From Actinomadura nitritigenes (GTDB lineage: Bacteria; Actinomycetota; Actinomycetes; Streptosporangiales; Streptosporangiaceae), in the NCBI RefSeq assembly GCF_017573545.1, contig NZ_JAGEOK010000015.1, forward strand, positions 124,001-188,000: a stretch of 64,000 bases of DNA. The letters run 5' to 3'. The notes beneath the pieces are model-generated. The model was not told where the DNA came from and made no database searches. It saw nothing but the letters and a program-made list of their open reading frames with translations. Below are positions 8,184 through 16,360 of this stretch, in pieces; the stretch's first letter is position 1; each line of letters starts with the position of its first letter. The position numbers and the translations under genes are program-made.

Positions 8184-9098
8184 ATGAACCTGGAGCGGCT
8201 CCGGGCGCTGCACGCGGTCTCGGTGCACGGATCGATCGCGGCGGCGGCCGAGGCGATGCACGTGACGCCGTCCGGCGTCTCGCAGCAGCTGGCCAAGCTC
8301 GAACGCGAGACCGGCCACCGGCTGCTCGAACCGCAGGGCCGCGGCGTGCGCCTCACCCGCGCGGGCCAGGTCCTGGCGGAGCACGCCGGGCGGGTGCTCG
8401 CGCAGCTGTCGGCCGCCGCCGCCGAGCTGGACGGGCTGCGCGCGGACGTGACCGGGCCCGTGCGGCTCGGCGCGTTCGTCACCGCCGCCCGGTCGGTGCT
8501 GCCGCCCGCGCTCGCCGCGCTGCGCGAGCGGCACCCCGGCCTGTCCCCCACCCTCCGGGAGGGCGAGACGGAGAACGTGCTGCCCGCCCTGGCGCGCGGC
8601 GACCTCGACGTGGCGATGGTGGAGAGCTGGGACACGCTGCCGACCCCGTTCCCCGCCTCGGTGTCGAACGTCCTGCTGTCCTCCGACGTCATCGACCTCG
8701 CGCTCCCGGCCGCGCACCCGCTCGCCCGCCGCCGCACCGTCGACCTGCACGAGCTGCGCGGCCTGCGATGGGCGGCCTGGACCGCCGGCGGGACCTGCGA
8801 GAAGCAGATCGTCCAGACGCTGCGCGAGAACAACGTCGACCCCGAGATCGCCTGCAACGTGGCGGACTACCCCACCCAGCTGGCGTTCGTCGCCGCCGGG
8901 CTCGCCGCCGCGATGATCCCCCGGCTCGGCCGCGACCCGGTGCCCGCCGGGGTCCGGATGCTCGCCACCCGCCCGGTCGTGCGCCGCAAGATCTATGTGG
9001 CGTGGCGGACGGAGGCCGCGGGGCCGGCCGTCGACGCGTGCGTCGAGGCGCTGCGCGCCGCCGCCGAGCGCTTCTCGGAGGACCGCCTCGCGTCCTGA
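8184..9098 (+). CDS. LysR-family transcriptional regulator
   Basis: About 304 residues. An N-terminal winged helix-turn-helix (residues 1-60, with GSIAAAAEAMHVTPSGVSQQ) is followed by a periplasmic-binding-protein-like effector domain (about 90-300). It probably controls the divergent EamA exporter. The ATG at 8184 is preceded in frame by a GTG at 8178 that could be the real, leaderless start; no Shine-Dalgarno is evident for either. The effector is unknown. Confidence 0.9.
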   Translation: MNLERLRALHAVSVHGSIAAAAEAMHVTPSGVSQQLAKLERETGHRLLEPQGRGVRLTRAGQVLAEHAGRVLAQLSAAAAELDGLRADVTGPVRLGAFVTAARSVLPPALAALRERHPGLSPTLREGETENVLPALARGDLDVAMVESWDTLPTPFPASVSNVLLSSDVIDLALPAAHPLARRRTVDLHELRGLRWAAWTAGGTCEKQIVQTLRENNVDPEIACNVADYPTQLAFVAAGLAAAMIPRLGRDPVPAGVRMLATRPVVRRKIYVAWRTEAAGPAVDACVEALRAAAERFSEDRLAS

Positions 9099-9209
9099 GC
9101 GGCGGGAGGCGGCGAGCCGTGGCCGAGACTTGACCGCGGCTTCAGGTGTAGCGCGCCGCTCGCGGGAATGATCCCTGCGCCCTGAATCTCCCGATCGTTA
9201 TGGGGAACG

Positions 9210-9647
9210 ATGCGTTTTCTTGCTCGCGCGCACCAGATGCCCGTCCGGCTGATCGTGGGCGCGTTCGTGCTGAACTCGGGCCTGTCGAAGCTCAAGGGCG
9301 ACGAGGGGACGGCCGACTACGTCCACGGGACCGCCAAGACCGCCTACCCGTTCCTGGAGTCGCAGGACAAGAGCGAGTTCACGCGCAACCTCGGCGCGAC
9401 CGAGGTCGCGCTCGGCACCGCGCTGGTCACCCCGCTGGTCCCGACGCTGCTGGCGGGCGGGGCGCTCACCGCGTTCGCGGGCGGGCTCATCGGCCTCTAC
9501 CTGCGGCTGCCCGGCATGCGCGAGGGGCTGCGCCCCACGCAGCAGGGGATCCCGCTCGCCAAGGACTCCTGGCTGATCGGGATCGGCGCCACGCTGGTGC
9601 TGGAGGAGCTGAGCCGGGCCCGCGAGGGGCGCCGCGGCCGCCGCTGA
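9210..9647 (+). CDS. DoxX-like small membrane protein
   Basis: 145 residues with hydrophobic stretches near the N-terminus (about 10-25), 65-80, 82-97 and 118-132. The motif RLIVGAFVLNSGLSKLKGD resembles the start of DoxX-family membrane proteins, where Gly/Lys positions follow the first helix. DoxX proteins are linked to redox stress, but no specific role can be assigned. A GGGGA lies 3 nt before the ATG at 9210, closer than usual. No operon partner is clear. Confidence 0.68.
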   Translation: MRFLARAHQMPVRLIVGAFVLNSGLSKLKGDEGTADYVHGTAKTAYPFLESQDKSEFTRNLGATEVALGTALVTPLVPTLLAGGALTAFAGGLIGLYLRLPGMREGLRPTQQGIPLAKDSWLIGIGATLVLEELSRAREGRRGRR

Positions 9648-9755
9648 CCGTCCCTTGCCCGGACCCTCGCCGGCCTGGGCGCCCCGCGGAAGCGCCCCGC
9701 CTTGACGGGGCCGCCGCGTCCGGCGAGGATCGGCGCGTCCCGAGGAGGCCCCGCC

Positions 9756-10388
9756 ATGCCGTCCCACTCCCAGCCCTCTCCGCTCGTCCGCGCGGCGGGC
9801 GGCGCCGACGCCGCCGCGATCGCCGCGGTGCTCGGGCGCGCGTTCGACGACGACCCGGTCTGGCGCTGGATCCTGCCCGACGAGGCGTCCCGCGTCCGCC
9901 GGCTGACCGGCGTGTTCGGCATCCTGCTGCGGCACGTGCACCTGCGGCACGAGGGCACCGAGGCGGCGGGCCGCGGGCCGGACGTGGAGGCCGCCGCGCT
10001 GTGGGACCCGCCGGGGCTCTGGCGCGTCCCGGCGCGTGCCCAGGCGGCGCAGGCCGGGCCGCTGCTGCGCACGCTCGGCCGCCGGGTGCCGGCGGCGCTG
10101 CGCGCCCTCGGCGAGATCGAGAAGCACCATCCGCCGGAGCCGCACTGGTACCTGGCGGTGCTCGGCACCGACCCGCCCGCGCAGGGCAACGGCCTCGGCG
10201 GGGCGCTGCTGCGCTCGAGGCTGGACCGCTGCGACGCCGAGGGCCTCCCGGCCTACCTCGAGAGCTCGAAGGAGCGGAACGTCCCGTACTACGAGAGGTT
10301 CGGGTTCCGGGTGACGCGGGAGCTCGCCATGCCGGGCCGGGGCTGCCCGCCGGTGTGGCTGATGTGGCGGGATCCGAACAGCGGCTGA
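9756..10388 (+). CDS. GNAT-family N-acetyltransferase
   Basis: 210-residue acetyltransferase. The acetyl-CoA site is visible as YLAVLGTDPPAQGNGLGGAL (the R/Q-x-x-G-x-G/A loop has the form QGNGLG) at about residue 135-150, followed by the C-terminal YLESSKERNVPYYERFGFRV motif typical of this subgroup. The substrate is unknown. The ATG at 9756 has a strong GAGGAGG site; an in-frame start 18 codons earlier lacks one. It stands alone. Confidence 0.88.
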   Translation: MPSHSQPSPLVRAAGGADAAAIAAVLGRAFDDDPVWRWILPDEASRVRRLTGVFGILLRHVHLRHEGTEAAGRGPDVEAAALWDPPGLWRVPARAQAAQAGPLLRTLGRRVPAALRALGEIEKHHPPEPHWYLAVLGTDPPAQGNGLGGALLRSRLDRCDAEGLPAYLESSKERNVPYYERFGFRVTRELAMPGRGCPPVWLMWRDPNSG

Positions 10389-10685
10389 CCGGAATCCCGA
10401 CACGCGGGTGCACCTTCGGTTAAGGCCCTGTCATGGCCGGAAGCGGCCACCTCCGGGAGGACGGTCGCGGCACGCGTGGCGGACCGGTGACGGTCCGCCG
10501 CCTCGCCGCGCTCCTGATGCCCGTCGCCCCCGCGCCCGGAAGGCGGAGATCACCGCCAAACGCGGGTGACCCCATGCGGCCATGCCGGCGGCGTTTTCCG
10601 GCCCGACCGGGGGCAGCGGCCGCGCCGCCCCCGCCCGTGCGGCCTACCGTCGAAGGGTAGCCACCCCACGATTGGTGAAGCGCCC
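10389..10685. other. Intergenic stretch, no convincing gene
   Basis: About 300 bp between the GNAT gene and the short frame before the methyltransferase. It can be read as open on both strands, but the translations are Arg/Pro-rich and without recognisable domains. A weak 5-bp hairpin (CTACC-N7-GGTAG) near 10644-10660 is the only structure seen. Confidence 0.5.
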
Positions 10686-10772
10686 ATGACGCCGTCCCGC
10701 CCGCCGTCCCGCACGCGCCGCCGCGCCGCTCCCTTCCGGTCCGGGTACCAGGCCGGGACGGCGCGCCCATGA
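10686..10772 (+). CDS. Possible 28-residue leader peptide
   Basis: Short frame MTPSRPPSRTRRRAAPFRSG and eight more residues. Its TGA overlaps the ATG of the methyltransferase gene (ATGA), the geometry of translational coupling. A weak GGTGA lies upstream. The composition (Arg/Pro/Ser) is not protein-like, so it may simply be leader RNA. Confidence 0.25.
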   Translation: MTPSRPPSRTRRRAAPFRSGYQAGTARP

Positions 10773-11638
10773 GCCTGCGCGCCGTGGGCACCGAGCCCGC
10801 CGCCGCCGGCCCCTCCGCCGCCCAGTCGTCCCGGCGCGCCGGGACGACCGCCGTCCCGGCGTCCGGCGGCGCCGCGCTCGCCCTGCACCGGCCCGCCTCC
10901 TCCCGCGTGCACGACCACCTCCTCGGCGGCAAGGACAACTACGCCGCCGACCGCGACCTCGCCCGGCAGGTCCTGGACGTCCTGCCGCAGGCGGCGGACG
11001 CCGCGCGCGACGGCCGGGCGTTCCTCGCCCGCGCGGTCCGCGCCTGCGCCGAGCGCGGCGTCCGGCAGTTCCTCGACCTCGGCTGCGGCCTGCCCGCCGG
11101 CGACAACCTGCACCAGATGGCCGCGCGGCACACCGCCGGCCCCCGCGTCGTCTACGTCGACGCCGACCCGCTGGTGATCGCGCACGCCCGCGCGCTGCTG
11201 GTCGAGGGCGGCAACATCGCCGCGCTCCAGGCCGACCTGCGCGACCCGGCGTCGATCCTGGCCGCCCCGCAGGTGCGGCGGCTGATCGACCCGGCCGAGC
11301 CGGTGGCGCTGGTGTTCTCCTCCGTCCTGCACCTCCTGCCGGACCCGCACGTCCCGCTCGCCGCGCTCGGCGCCGCGGCCGCGCCGGGCAGCGCGCTCGT
11401 CGTCTCGCACGCCACCGCCGACCACGCGCCTGCGGCGGTCGCCGAGGCGGCCCGGCGGTACGCGGCGGCGGGCGCCGGGCCGCTGCTGCCCCGCACCGCC
11501 CGCGAGATCGAGCGGCTCTTCGGGCCGTTCGCACCGCTGCCCCCCGGCCTCGTGCCCGCCGGGCGGTGGCGCGCCGGGAGCCCGCCCTCGGCGGACGGAA
11601 CGGCGATCCTGTACGCGGGCGTCGGCGTCCGCTCCTAG
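10769..11638 (+). CDS. SAM-dependent methyltransferase (Methyltransf_19), copy 1
   Basis: 289 residues of the actinobacterial S-adenosylmethionine methyltransferase family Methyltransf_19 (formerly DUF574). Hallmarks are HDHLLGGKDNYAADRD (about 48-63), the Rossmann motif QFLDLGCGLPAGDNLHQ, the acidic ribose-binding VVYVDADPLVIAHARALL, and LVFSSVLHLLPD. The N-terminal 40 residues are Ala/Ser-rich. Substrates are unknown; actinomycete genomes carry many copies, often near regulators. The ATG at 10769 may be coupled to the upstream short frame. It is a paralogue of the gene at 18511. Confidence 0.9.
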   Translation: MSLRAVGTEPAAAGPSAAQSSRRAGTTAVPASGGAALALHRPASSRVHDHLLGGKDNYAADRDLARQVLDVLPQAADAARDGRAFLARAVRACAERGVRQFLDLGCGLPAGDNLHQMAARHTAGPRVVYVDADPLVIAHARALLVEGGNIAALQADLRDPASILAAPQVRRLIDPAEPVALVFSSVLHLLPDPHVPLAALGAAAAPGSALVVSHATADHAPAAVAEAARRYAAAGAGPLLPRTAREIERLFGPFAPLPPGLVPAGRWRAGSPPSADGTAILYAGVGVRS

Positions 11639-11743
11639 CCCCCGGACGGCGGGCTTCGGGGCAGGTTCCCGGACACGCCGTGTTCAGGTGATGTTCAGGG
11701 GCTCTGTGGAGAACGCGGAGGCAGGGCCCCTAGGGTGGCCCGG

Positions 11744-13057
11744 ATGCCGACGAACACTCTCACCACGGAAACGAAGGCGAACGGCGCGACGGCGGCCACG
11801 GCGTCCCGGATGGGCTGGCTCGACGCCCTGCGGGGCCTGGCCGCGCTGGTGGTGGTGTTCGAGCATTCCCTGGACGTGCTGCTCCCCGAGGTCCGCCGGA
11901 ACGTGAGCCCGTGGTTCGACTTCGGGCGGTACGGGGTCTTCCTGTTCTTCCTGATCAGCGGCTACGTCGTGCCGTTCTCGCTGGTCCGGCGGGGCAGCGT
12001 CCGCACGTTCTGGGTCGGCCGGCTCTTCCGGCTCTACCCGGCCTGGTTCGTGTCCGTCGGGCTCATGCTCGCGCTCGGCGTGACCGGCGTGTCGTGGGGC
12101 CTGCCGAACGGGCTCGGCGACCGCCCGTGGATCTCCGCGGTCGCCCATCTGACGATGCTGCAGGACCTCCTCGGCGTGCCCAACGTCGTCAACGTCTTCT
12201 GGACGCTGTCCTACGAGATGGTGTTCTACCTCCTCATCACCGCGATGTTCATCGCGGGCGTGAAGGGCGCGAGCGCCCGGGTCTCGCTCGGCTTCGGCGT
12301 GGCCGCCGCGATGCTCGGCGTCTCGCTGCCGTCCGCGCTGCTGGCCACCCGCTGGCCCGGCGCGACCCCGATGGTCGCGGCGGCCGCCCTCGCGGCCGGC
12401 ATCGCGGCCATGGTCAGCGGCCGTCCGGCGGTGCGCCGCGCGGGCGTCGCGATCGTCGCGGCGCTCGCACTGACGCTGCTCGTCCTGGACAGCCGGATCG
12501 GCGGCGTCGAGAGCCTCTGCATCATCGCCACGATGTTCGCCGGGACGGCGGTGCGCGGCATCCAGGACGGCCGGATGCCGGCGAAGCCGGCCGCCGCGAT
12601 GGTCGCCCTCGTCCCGGTCCTGACCCTGCTGGCGGGCCTGCGCCCGCCCGCGACCTGGGCCGCGCACGGCTACTCCCAGTCGCTCGGCGTCGACTGGTCG
12701 ATCGGCGTGGCCGCCGCCTGGCTGACCTTCCTCGGCGGCCTGGCCCTGCGGCACCGCCGGATGCCCCGCGCGCTGATGTGGCTCGGGCTCGTCAGCTACT
12801 CGGTCTACCTGCTGCACCCGATGATCGTCCAGATGGTCTGGCGGGTCGCCGGGGAGCGCGACGCCATGCCGCTGTGGGTGCGGCTGGCCTGGTGGGGCGT
12901 GCTGCTGGCCACCGTCCTCGTCGCCGCCGGCCTGGCGCACCGCTACGTCGAGCGCCCGGCGCAGCGCCTCGGCCGCCGGCTGACCCGCCGCGAGCCCCGC
13001 GCGCCCGAACCGCCCGCGGAGCCGCCCGCGCCGCTGCCGGAACCCGCCGTCCCCTAG
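11744..13057 (+). CDS. Acyltransferase 3 family membrane protein
   Basis: 437 residues with about ten membrane helices. The family signature is near the N-terminus: WLDALRGLAALVVVFEHS (the R-x10-H signature) and FFLISGYVVPFSLVRRGSVR. It ends with the helix-rich SYSVYLLHPMIV segment. Such proteins O-acylate extracytoplasmic sugars, peptidoglycan or lipids. The C-terminal 30 residues are a Pro/Glu tail. The ATG at 11744 follows AGGGTGG. A TAGGGT at 11731 could be a -10 box, but it overlaps the ribosome site. No sugar-biosynthesis neighbours suggest a substrate. Confidence 0.88.
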   Translation: MPTNTLTTETKANGATAATASRMGWLDALRGLAALVVVFEHSLDVLLPEVRRNVSPWFDFGRYGVFLFFLISGYVVPFSLVRRGSVRTFWVGRLFRLYPAWFVSVGLMLALGVTGVSWGLPNGLGDRPWISAVAHLTMLQDLLGVPNVVNVFWTLSYEMVFYLLITAMFIAGVKGASARVSLGFGVAAAMLGVSLPSALLATRWPGATPMVAAAALAAGIAAMVSGRPAVRRAGVAIVAALALTLLVLDSRIGGVESLCIIATMFAGTAVRGIQDGRMPAKPAAAMVALVPVLTLLAGLRPPATWAAHGYSQSLGVDWSIGVAAAWLTFLGGLALRHRRMPRALMWLGLVSYSVYLLHPMIVQMVWRVAGERDAMPLWVRLAWWGVLLATVLVAAGLAHRYVERPAQRLGRRLTRREPRAPEPPAEPPAPLPEPAVP

Positions 13058-13163
13058 CCGCCGGGGGGACGGCCGGGACCGCCGGGGCACGTGATACGCA
13101 TTACAGGAGGATTCCGACTACCTTCCGTCCCGACATCCGCCTTCACCGCGAGTGCACCTGATG

Positions 13164-13192
13164 GTGACAGCGATCACTTTCTTGCCTAGGGT
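13164..13192 (+). promoter_or_regulatory. Predicted promoter of the PucR-type gene
   Basis: GTGACA (13164-13169) and TAGGGT (13187-13192) are separated by 17 bp and lie 32 bp before the start codon. This is a reasonable match to the vegetative actinomycete consensus. Confidence 0.5.
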
Positions 13193-13224
13193 GAGGCCGG
13201 TTCACCCTCCCCGAGGGAGGCTCC

Positions 13225-14433
13225 ATGGTCAGTCCCCTGCCGAACGGACACCGGATGGCACAAGGGTCGATGCCCGCCGAGCTGCCCGACCTGCTGCGCC
13301 AGCACCTGCAGGCCGCCATCGAGGAGATGGAGCGGGAGATCCGCGACCAGGTGCCCGAGTACGGGGGCGACGGCGACGGCGCCTACGCCCTGCGGGTCGA
13401 GCGGACGGTCGGCGAGACGGTCGCGTTCTTCGTCGACTCCGTCGACCACCCGGACGCCGACGCGCGGCACCTGACCGAGCTGTACATGCGCCTCGGCGAG
13501 CAGGAGGCCCGGCAGGGGCGCGGGCTGGAGGCGCTGCAGAACGCGATGCGGGTGAGCAGCCAGATCGCCTGCCGCCGCTTCATCAAGGACGCCTACCGGC
13601 TCGGCTGGTCCCGCGAGACGCTGGGCCGCCTGACCGACTCGCTGTTCATGCTCGTGGCGCGCATCGCCGACGCGGCGGCGCAGGGCTACGCCCGCGAGCA
13701 GGGGCAGCTGGCGACCGAGCGGGAGCAGCGCCGCGAGCGGCTGCGGGACGCGCTGGTCGCCGAGCCGTCGCCCGGGCACGAGGCGATCACCGAGCTGGCG
13801 GTCGCGGCCCGCTGGGACCCGCCGCGCAGCGTCGGGCTGGTCGCGCTGCCCGCCGCCGCGCCCGCGGGCGCCCGGATCCTGCCGCCGGCGGTGCTGGCCG
13901 CGTGGGACGCGCCCGTCCCGTTCCTGGTCGTCCCCGACCCGGAGGGGCCCGGGCAGGACCGGCTGTGGGCGGCGCTGCGCCGGCTCGGCACCGCCGCGAT
14001 CGGGCCGACGGTGCCGCTCACGCAGGGCGCGGTGTCGCTGCGGTGGGCGCGGCACGCGCTGACCCTCGTCGAGCGGGGCCTGCTGCCCGGCGGGGCGCCG
14101 GTCCGGTGCGTCGAGCACATCGCCTCGCTGGCCACGCTGGCGGCGGAGGAGCTGGTCGGCGCGACCGCCGGGGCCGTGCTCGGCCCGCTGCTCGACCTGG
14201 CGCCGGCGCGCCGTCAGCCGCTGGCCGAGACGCTGCTGACCTACCTGCAGTCCGGCGACAACGCCGTCCTCGCGGCCGAGCGGCTGCACATCCACGAGCA
14301 GACCGTCCGGTACCGGCTGCGGCGCATCGCCGAGCTGACCGGCGGCCGGTTCACCGACCTCGACGGCCGCCTCGACGTGATGCTGATGCTGAGCTGGCTG
14401 GTGCGGTCCGGGCGCGCGGAGGACCCCGCCTGA
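13225..14433 (+). CDS. PucR/CdaR-type transcriptional regulator
   Basis: 402 residues. The N-terminal part is a helical sensory region (about 20-165, with the IACRRFIKDAYRLGWSRETL stretch). The C-terminus carries the PucR-type helix-turn-helix (about 340-395): ETLLTYLQSGDNAVLAAERL followed by HIHEQTVRYRLRRIAELTG. Related proteins are activators of catabolic or developmental genes; the effector is unknown. The ATG at 13225 has a strong GAGGGAGG site. It is convergent with the esterase at 14475; no obvious partner gene is present. Confidence 0.87.
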   Translation: MVSPLPNGHRMAQGSMPAELPDLLRQHLQAAIEEMEREIRDQVPEYGGDGDGAYALRVERTVGETVAFFVDSVDHPDADARHLTELYMRLGEQEARQGRGLEALQNAMRVSSQIACRRFIKDAYRLGWSRETLGRLTDSLFMLVARIADAAAQGYAREQGQLATEREQRRERLRDALVAEPSPGHEAITELAVAARWDPPRSVGLVALPAAAPAGARILPPAVLAAWDAPVPFLVVPDPEGPGQDRLWAALRRLGTAAIGPTVPLTQGAVSLRWARHALTLVERGLLPGGAPVRCVEHIASLATLAAEELVGATAGAVLGPLLDLAPARRQPLAETLLTYLQSGDNAVLAAERLHIHEQTVRYRLRRIAELTGGRFTDLDGRLDVMLMLSWLVRSGRAEDPA

Positions 14434-14474
14434 CCACGCCTGCCCACGCCTGACCCGGCCGCCCGGCCGCCCGG

Positions 14475-15374
14475 CTAGGTTCCGGCGAGGTGGTGGCCGA
14501 GGAACGCGAGCTGCGCCCGGAGGCGGGGACGCCAGAAGCCGCCGTCGTGGCATCCGCCGCCCATGGACCCCTCCGGATGGATCCGGCCGCGCAGCTTGCG
14601 GACCATCGGCGCGAACGGGTCGCTCGTGCCGCAGTCGACGCGGATCGGGACGCCCTTCAGCGCGTCCAGGTCGTGGAAGACGTCGTTGCGGGCGAAGTCC
14701 GCGGCGCCGTCGAAGGACCGCGCGTTGGTACGGCGCGCGTCCTCGTAGGAGGCGAACAGGGCCGGGGACGAGGCGACCACGGCGGCCGTCCGCCCGGCGC
14801 CCAGCCTGCGCGCCAGCACGAGCGCCCCGTAGCCGCCCATCGACCAGCCGATGGCCCCGATCCGGGCGGTGCGGGCGCCCTGCCCGCGCAGCCGGGGCAG
14901 CAGCTCGTCGACGATCATGCCGATGGGGTCGTCGCCGTCCGCCCGGGCGTGCCAGTAGCCGTCGGGCCCGCCGTCGACGGCGACGATCGCGAACGGGGGG
15001 ACGCCGCCGCGCGCGACCGCGTCCGGGAGGTAGTGGTCCAGCGCGAGGGACCGCACGGCGGACGCTCCGTCCCCGCCGCTGCCGTGCAGGGCCACGGCGA
15101 CCGGGAGGCCGCGCAGGGACGTGTGCGCCGCGGGCAGGACGACGGTCGCGGTGACGTCCGTGCGGCGGTGCGCCGAACGCCAGGTGACCTGCCGGACGGC
15201 GGTGGACGCGGCGGGCGGCGCGGGCACGTCCCCGCACCTGCCGAGCGCCTTGGCGAGGCGGACCCTGCCGGGCAGGACGTCGTGCTCGACGAGGGCGTAG
15301 CCGGTCCCGCCGGCCGCCGCGAAGGCGCCGAGCCCGCTGAGGCCGCCGATCAGCACCGCGCGTCTGGAGATCAC
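14475..15374 (-). CDS. Exported alpha/beta-hydrolase (esterase family)
   Basis: 299 residues. The N-terminus SRRAVLIGGLSGLGAFAAAG has a twin-arginine-like start followed by a hydrophobic helix, so export by Tat or Sec, or anchoring in the membrane, is likely. The catalytic domain shows the nucleophile elbow GAIGWSMGGYGAL (Ser in GWSMGG), an oxyanion region VAVALHGSGGDGAS, DCGTSDPF as the acid region and GGCHDGGFW with the catalytic His. It resembles the esterase D/antigen-85-type hydrolases; the substrate is unknown. The ATG at 15374 is the only sensible start. It is followed by the DMT transporter gene upstream on the same strand, about 100 bp away. Confidence 0.84.
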   Translation of the reverse strand: MISRRAVLIGGLSGLGAFAAAGGTGYALVEHDVLPGRVRLAKALGRCGDVPAPPAASTAVRQVTWRSAHRRTDVTATVVLPAAHTSLRGLPVAVALHGSGGDGASAVRSLALDHYLPDAVARGGVPPFAIVAVDGGPDGYWHARADGDDPIGMIVDELLPRLRGQGARTARIGAIGWSMGGYGALVLARRLGAGRTAAVVASSPALFASYEDARRTNARSFDGAADFARNDVFHDLDALKGVPIRVDCGTSDPFAPMVRKLRGRIHPEGSMGGGCHDGGFWRPRLRAQLAFLGHHLAGT

Positions 15375-15478
15375 AGGAGTCCTTCCGGAAGAGAGCCGTC
15401 ACCCGCTTGGATCTCCGAAAGGCCGGGAAGGTTCCGCGGAGATCGCAGTCGGCGGGCGGAAGGCGGGAACCGTCCCGG

Positions 15479-16360
15479 TCAGGGCGCGGCGGGTTCGTCG
15501 GCGCGGCCCGGCGCGGACTGGGAGTGCGACAGGACGGTCACCCCCGCGGTGAGCAGGACCGCGCTCAGCGCGACCGCGGCGAGGGCCGACGGCGACCGCG
15601 GCGGCTGCGTGTGGAAGGCGAAGACGGCCAGCACGTAGGACGCGACGGGGTTGGTCATCGTCATCGCGGTCATCGCGGCGGGCAGCGATCCGGCGGCGAA
15701 CGCCTTCTGCTCCAGCACGAGCCCGAGCAGCGTGGACCCGGCGAGCGCGTACCCGGGCCAGTCGAGCGCCGTGGCGGCGACGCCGCGCTCGACCAGGTCG
15801 GCGGTGGTGAGCTTGATGAGCACGGCGGTCGCCGCGAACATCAGCCCGGAGCAGATCCCGAGCAGCACGGCCCGGACCGTCCCGCGGCGGATGTTCGCGG
15901 CGCGCGACAGCGCCAGCACGAACGGGGCGGCGACCAGCCCGGCGAGGATCAGCCGGGGCCGGGACGGCTCGCCCTGCGAGGGGATCGCGCCGGGCACGGT
16001 GAACAGCACCGCCAGGCCCGCGGTGACGGCGATCCCGCCGACCAGGTCGCCGCGGGCCGGGCGGCGGCCGAGCACGGCGGCGCCGAGCAGGATGGTGAAC
16101 ACCAGCTGGGTGACCAGCAGCGGCTGGACGAGCGCGGTGGAGCCCAGGTGCAGGGCGGCGGCCTGGCACATGAACCCGCCGAGGTTCGAGGCCCAGCCCG
16201 CCAGCCACACCGGGTCGCGCAGCAGGGCGCCGATCAGCTGGACGGCGGGGACGCGGCCCTTCCCCTCGCCCACGGCGCGGCGCGCCGCCCGGTACTGCAG
16301 CGCGGCGGCCCCGGCGAACAGCAGCGCCGCCAGCACGCTGAACGCGGCCGACCACGCCAT
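15479..16360 (-). CDS. DMT-family membrane transporter
   Basis: 293 residues with nine or ten hydrophobic helices, related to the DMT/NIPA-like transporters (the first half ends PLLVTQLVFTILLGAAVLGR, with the family's helix-4 pattern). The substrate is unknown. The ATG at 16360 shares its A with the TGA of the preceding PAP2-acyltransferase gene (TGATG), so translation of the two is coupled and a joint role, for example in lipid or envelope metabolism, is plausible. Confidence 0.83.
   Translation of the reverse strand: MAWSAAFSVLAALLFAGAAALQYRAARRAVGEGKGRVPAVQLIGALLRDPVWLAGWASNLGGFMCQAAALHLGSTALVQPLLVTQLVFTILLGAAVLGRRPARGDLVGGIAVTAGLAVLFTVPGAIPSQGEPSRPRLILAGLVAAPFVLALSRAANIRRGTVRAVLLGICSGLMFAATAVLIKLTTADLVERGVAATALDWPGYALAGSTLLGLVLEQKAFAAGSLPAAMTAMTMTNPVASYVLAVFAFHTQPPRSPSALAAVALSAVLLTAGVTVLSHSQSAPGRADEPAAP

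Noticed and set aside
10433..10660. 75-codon frame between GNAT and methyltransferase genes
   Set aside because: Arg/Pro-rich, no ribosome site, no similarity; treated as non-coding.
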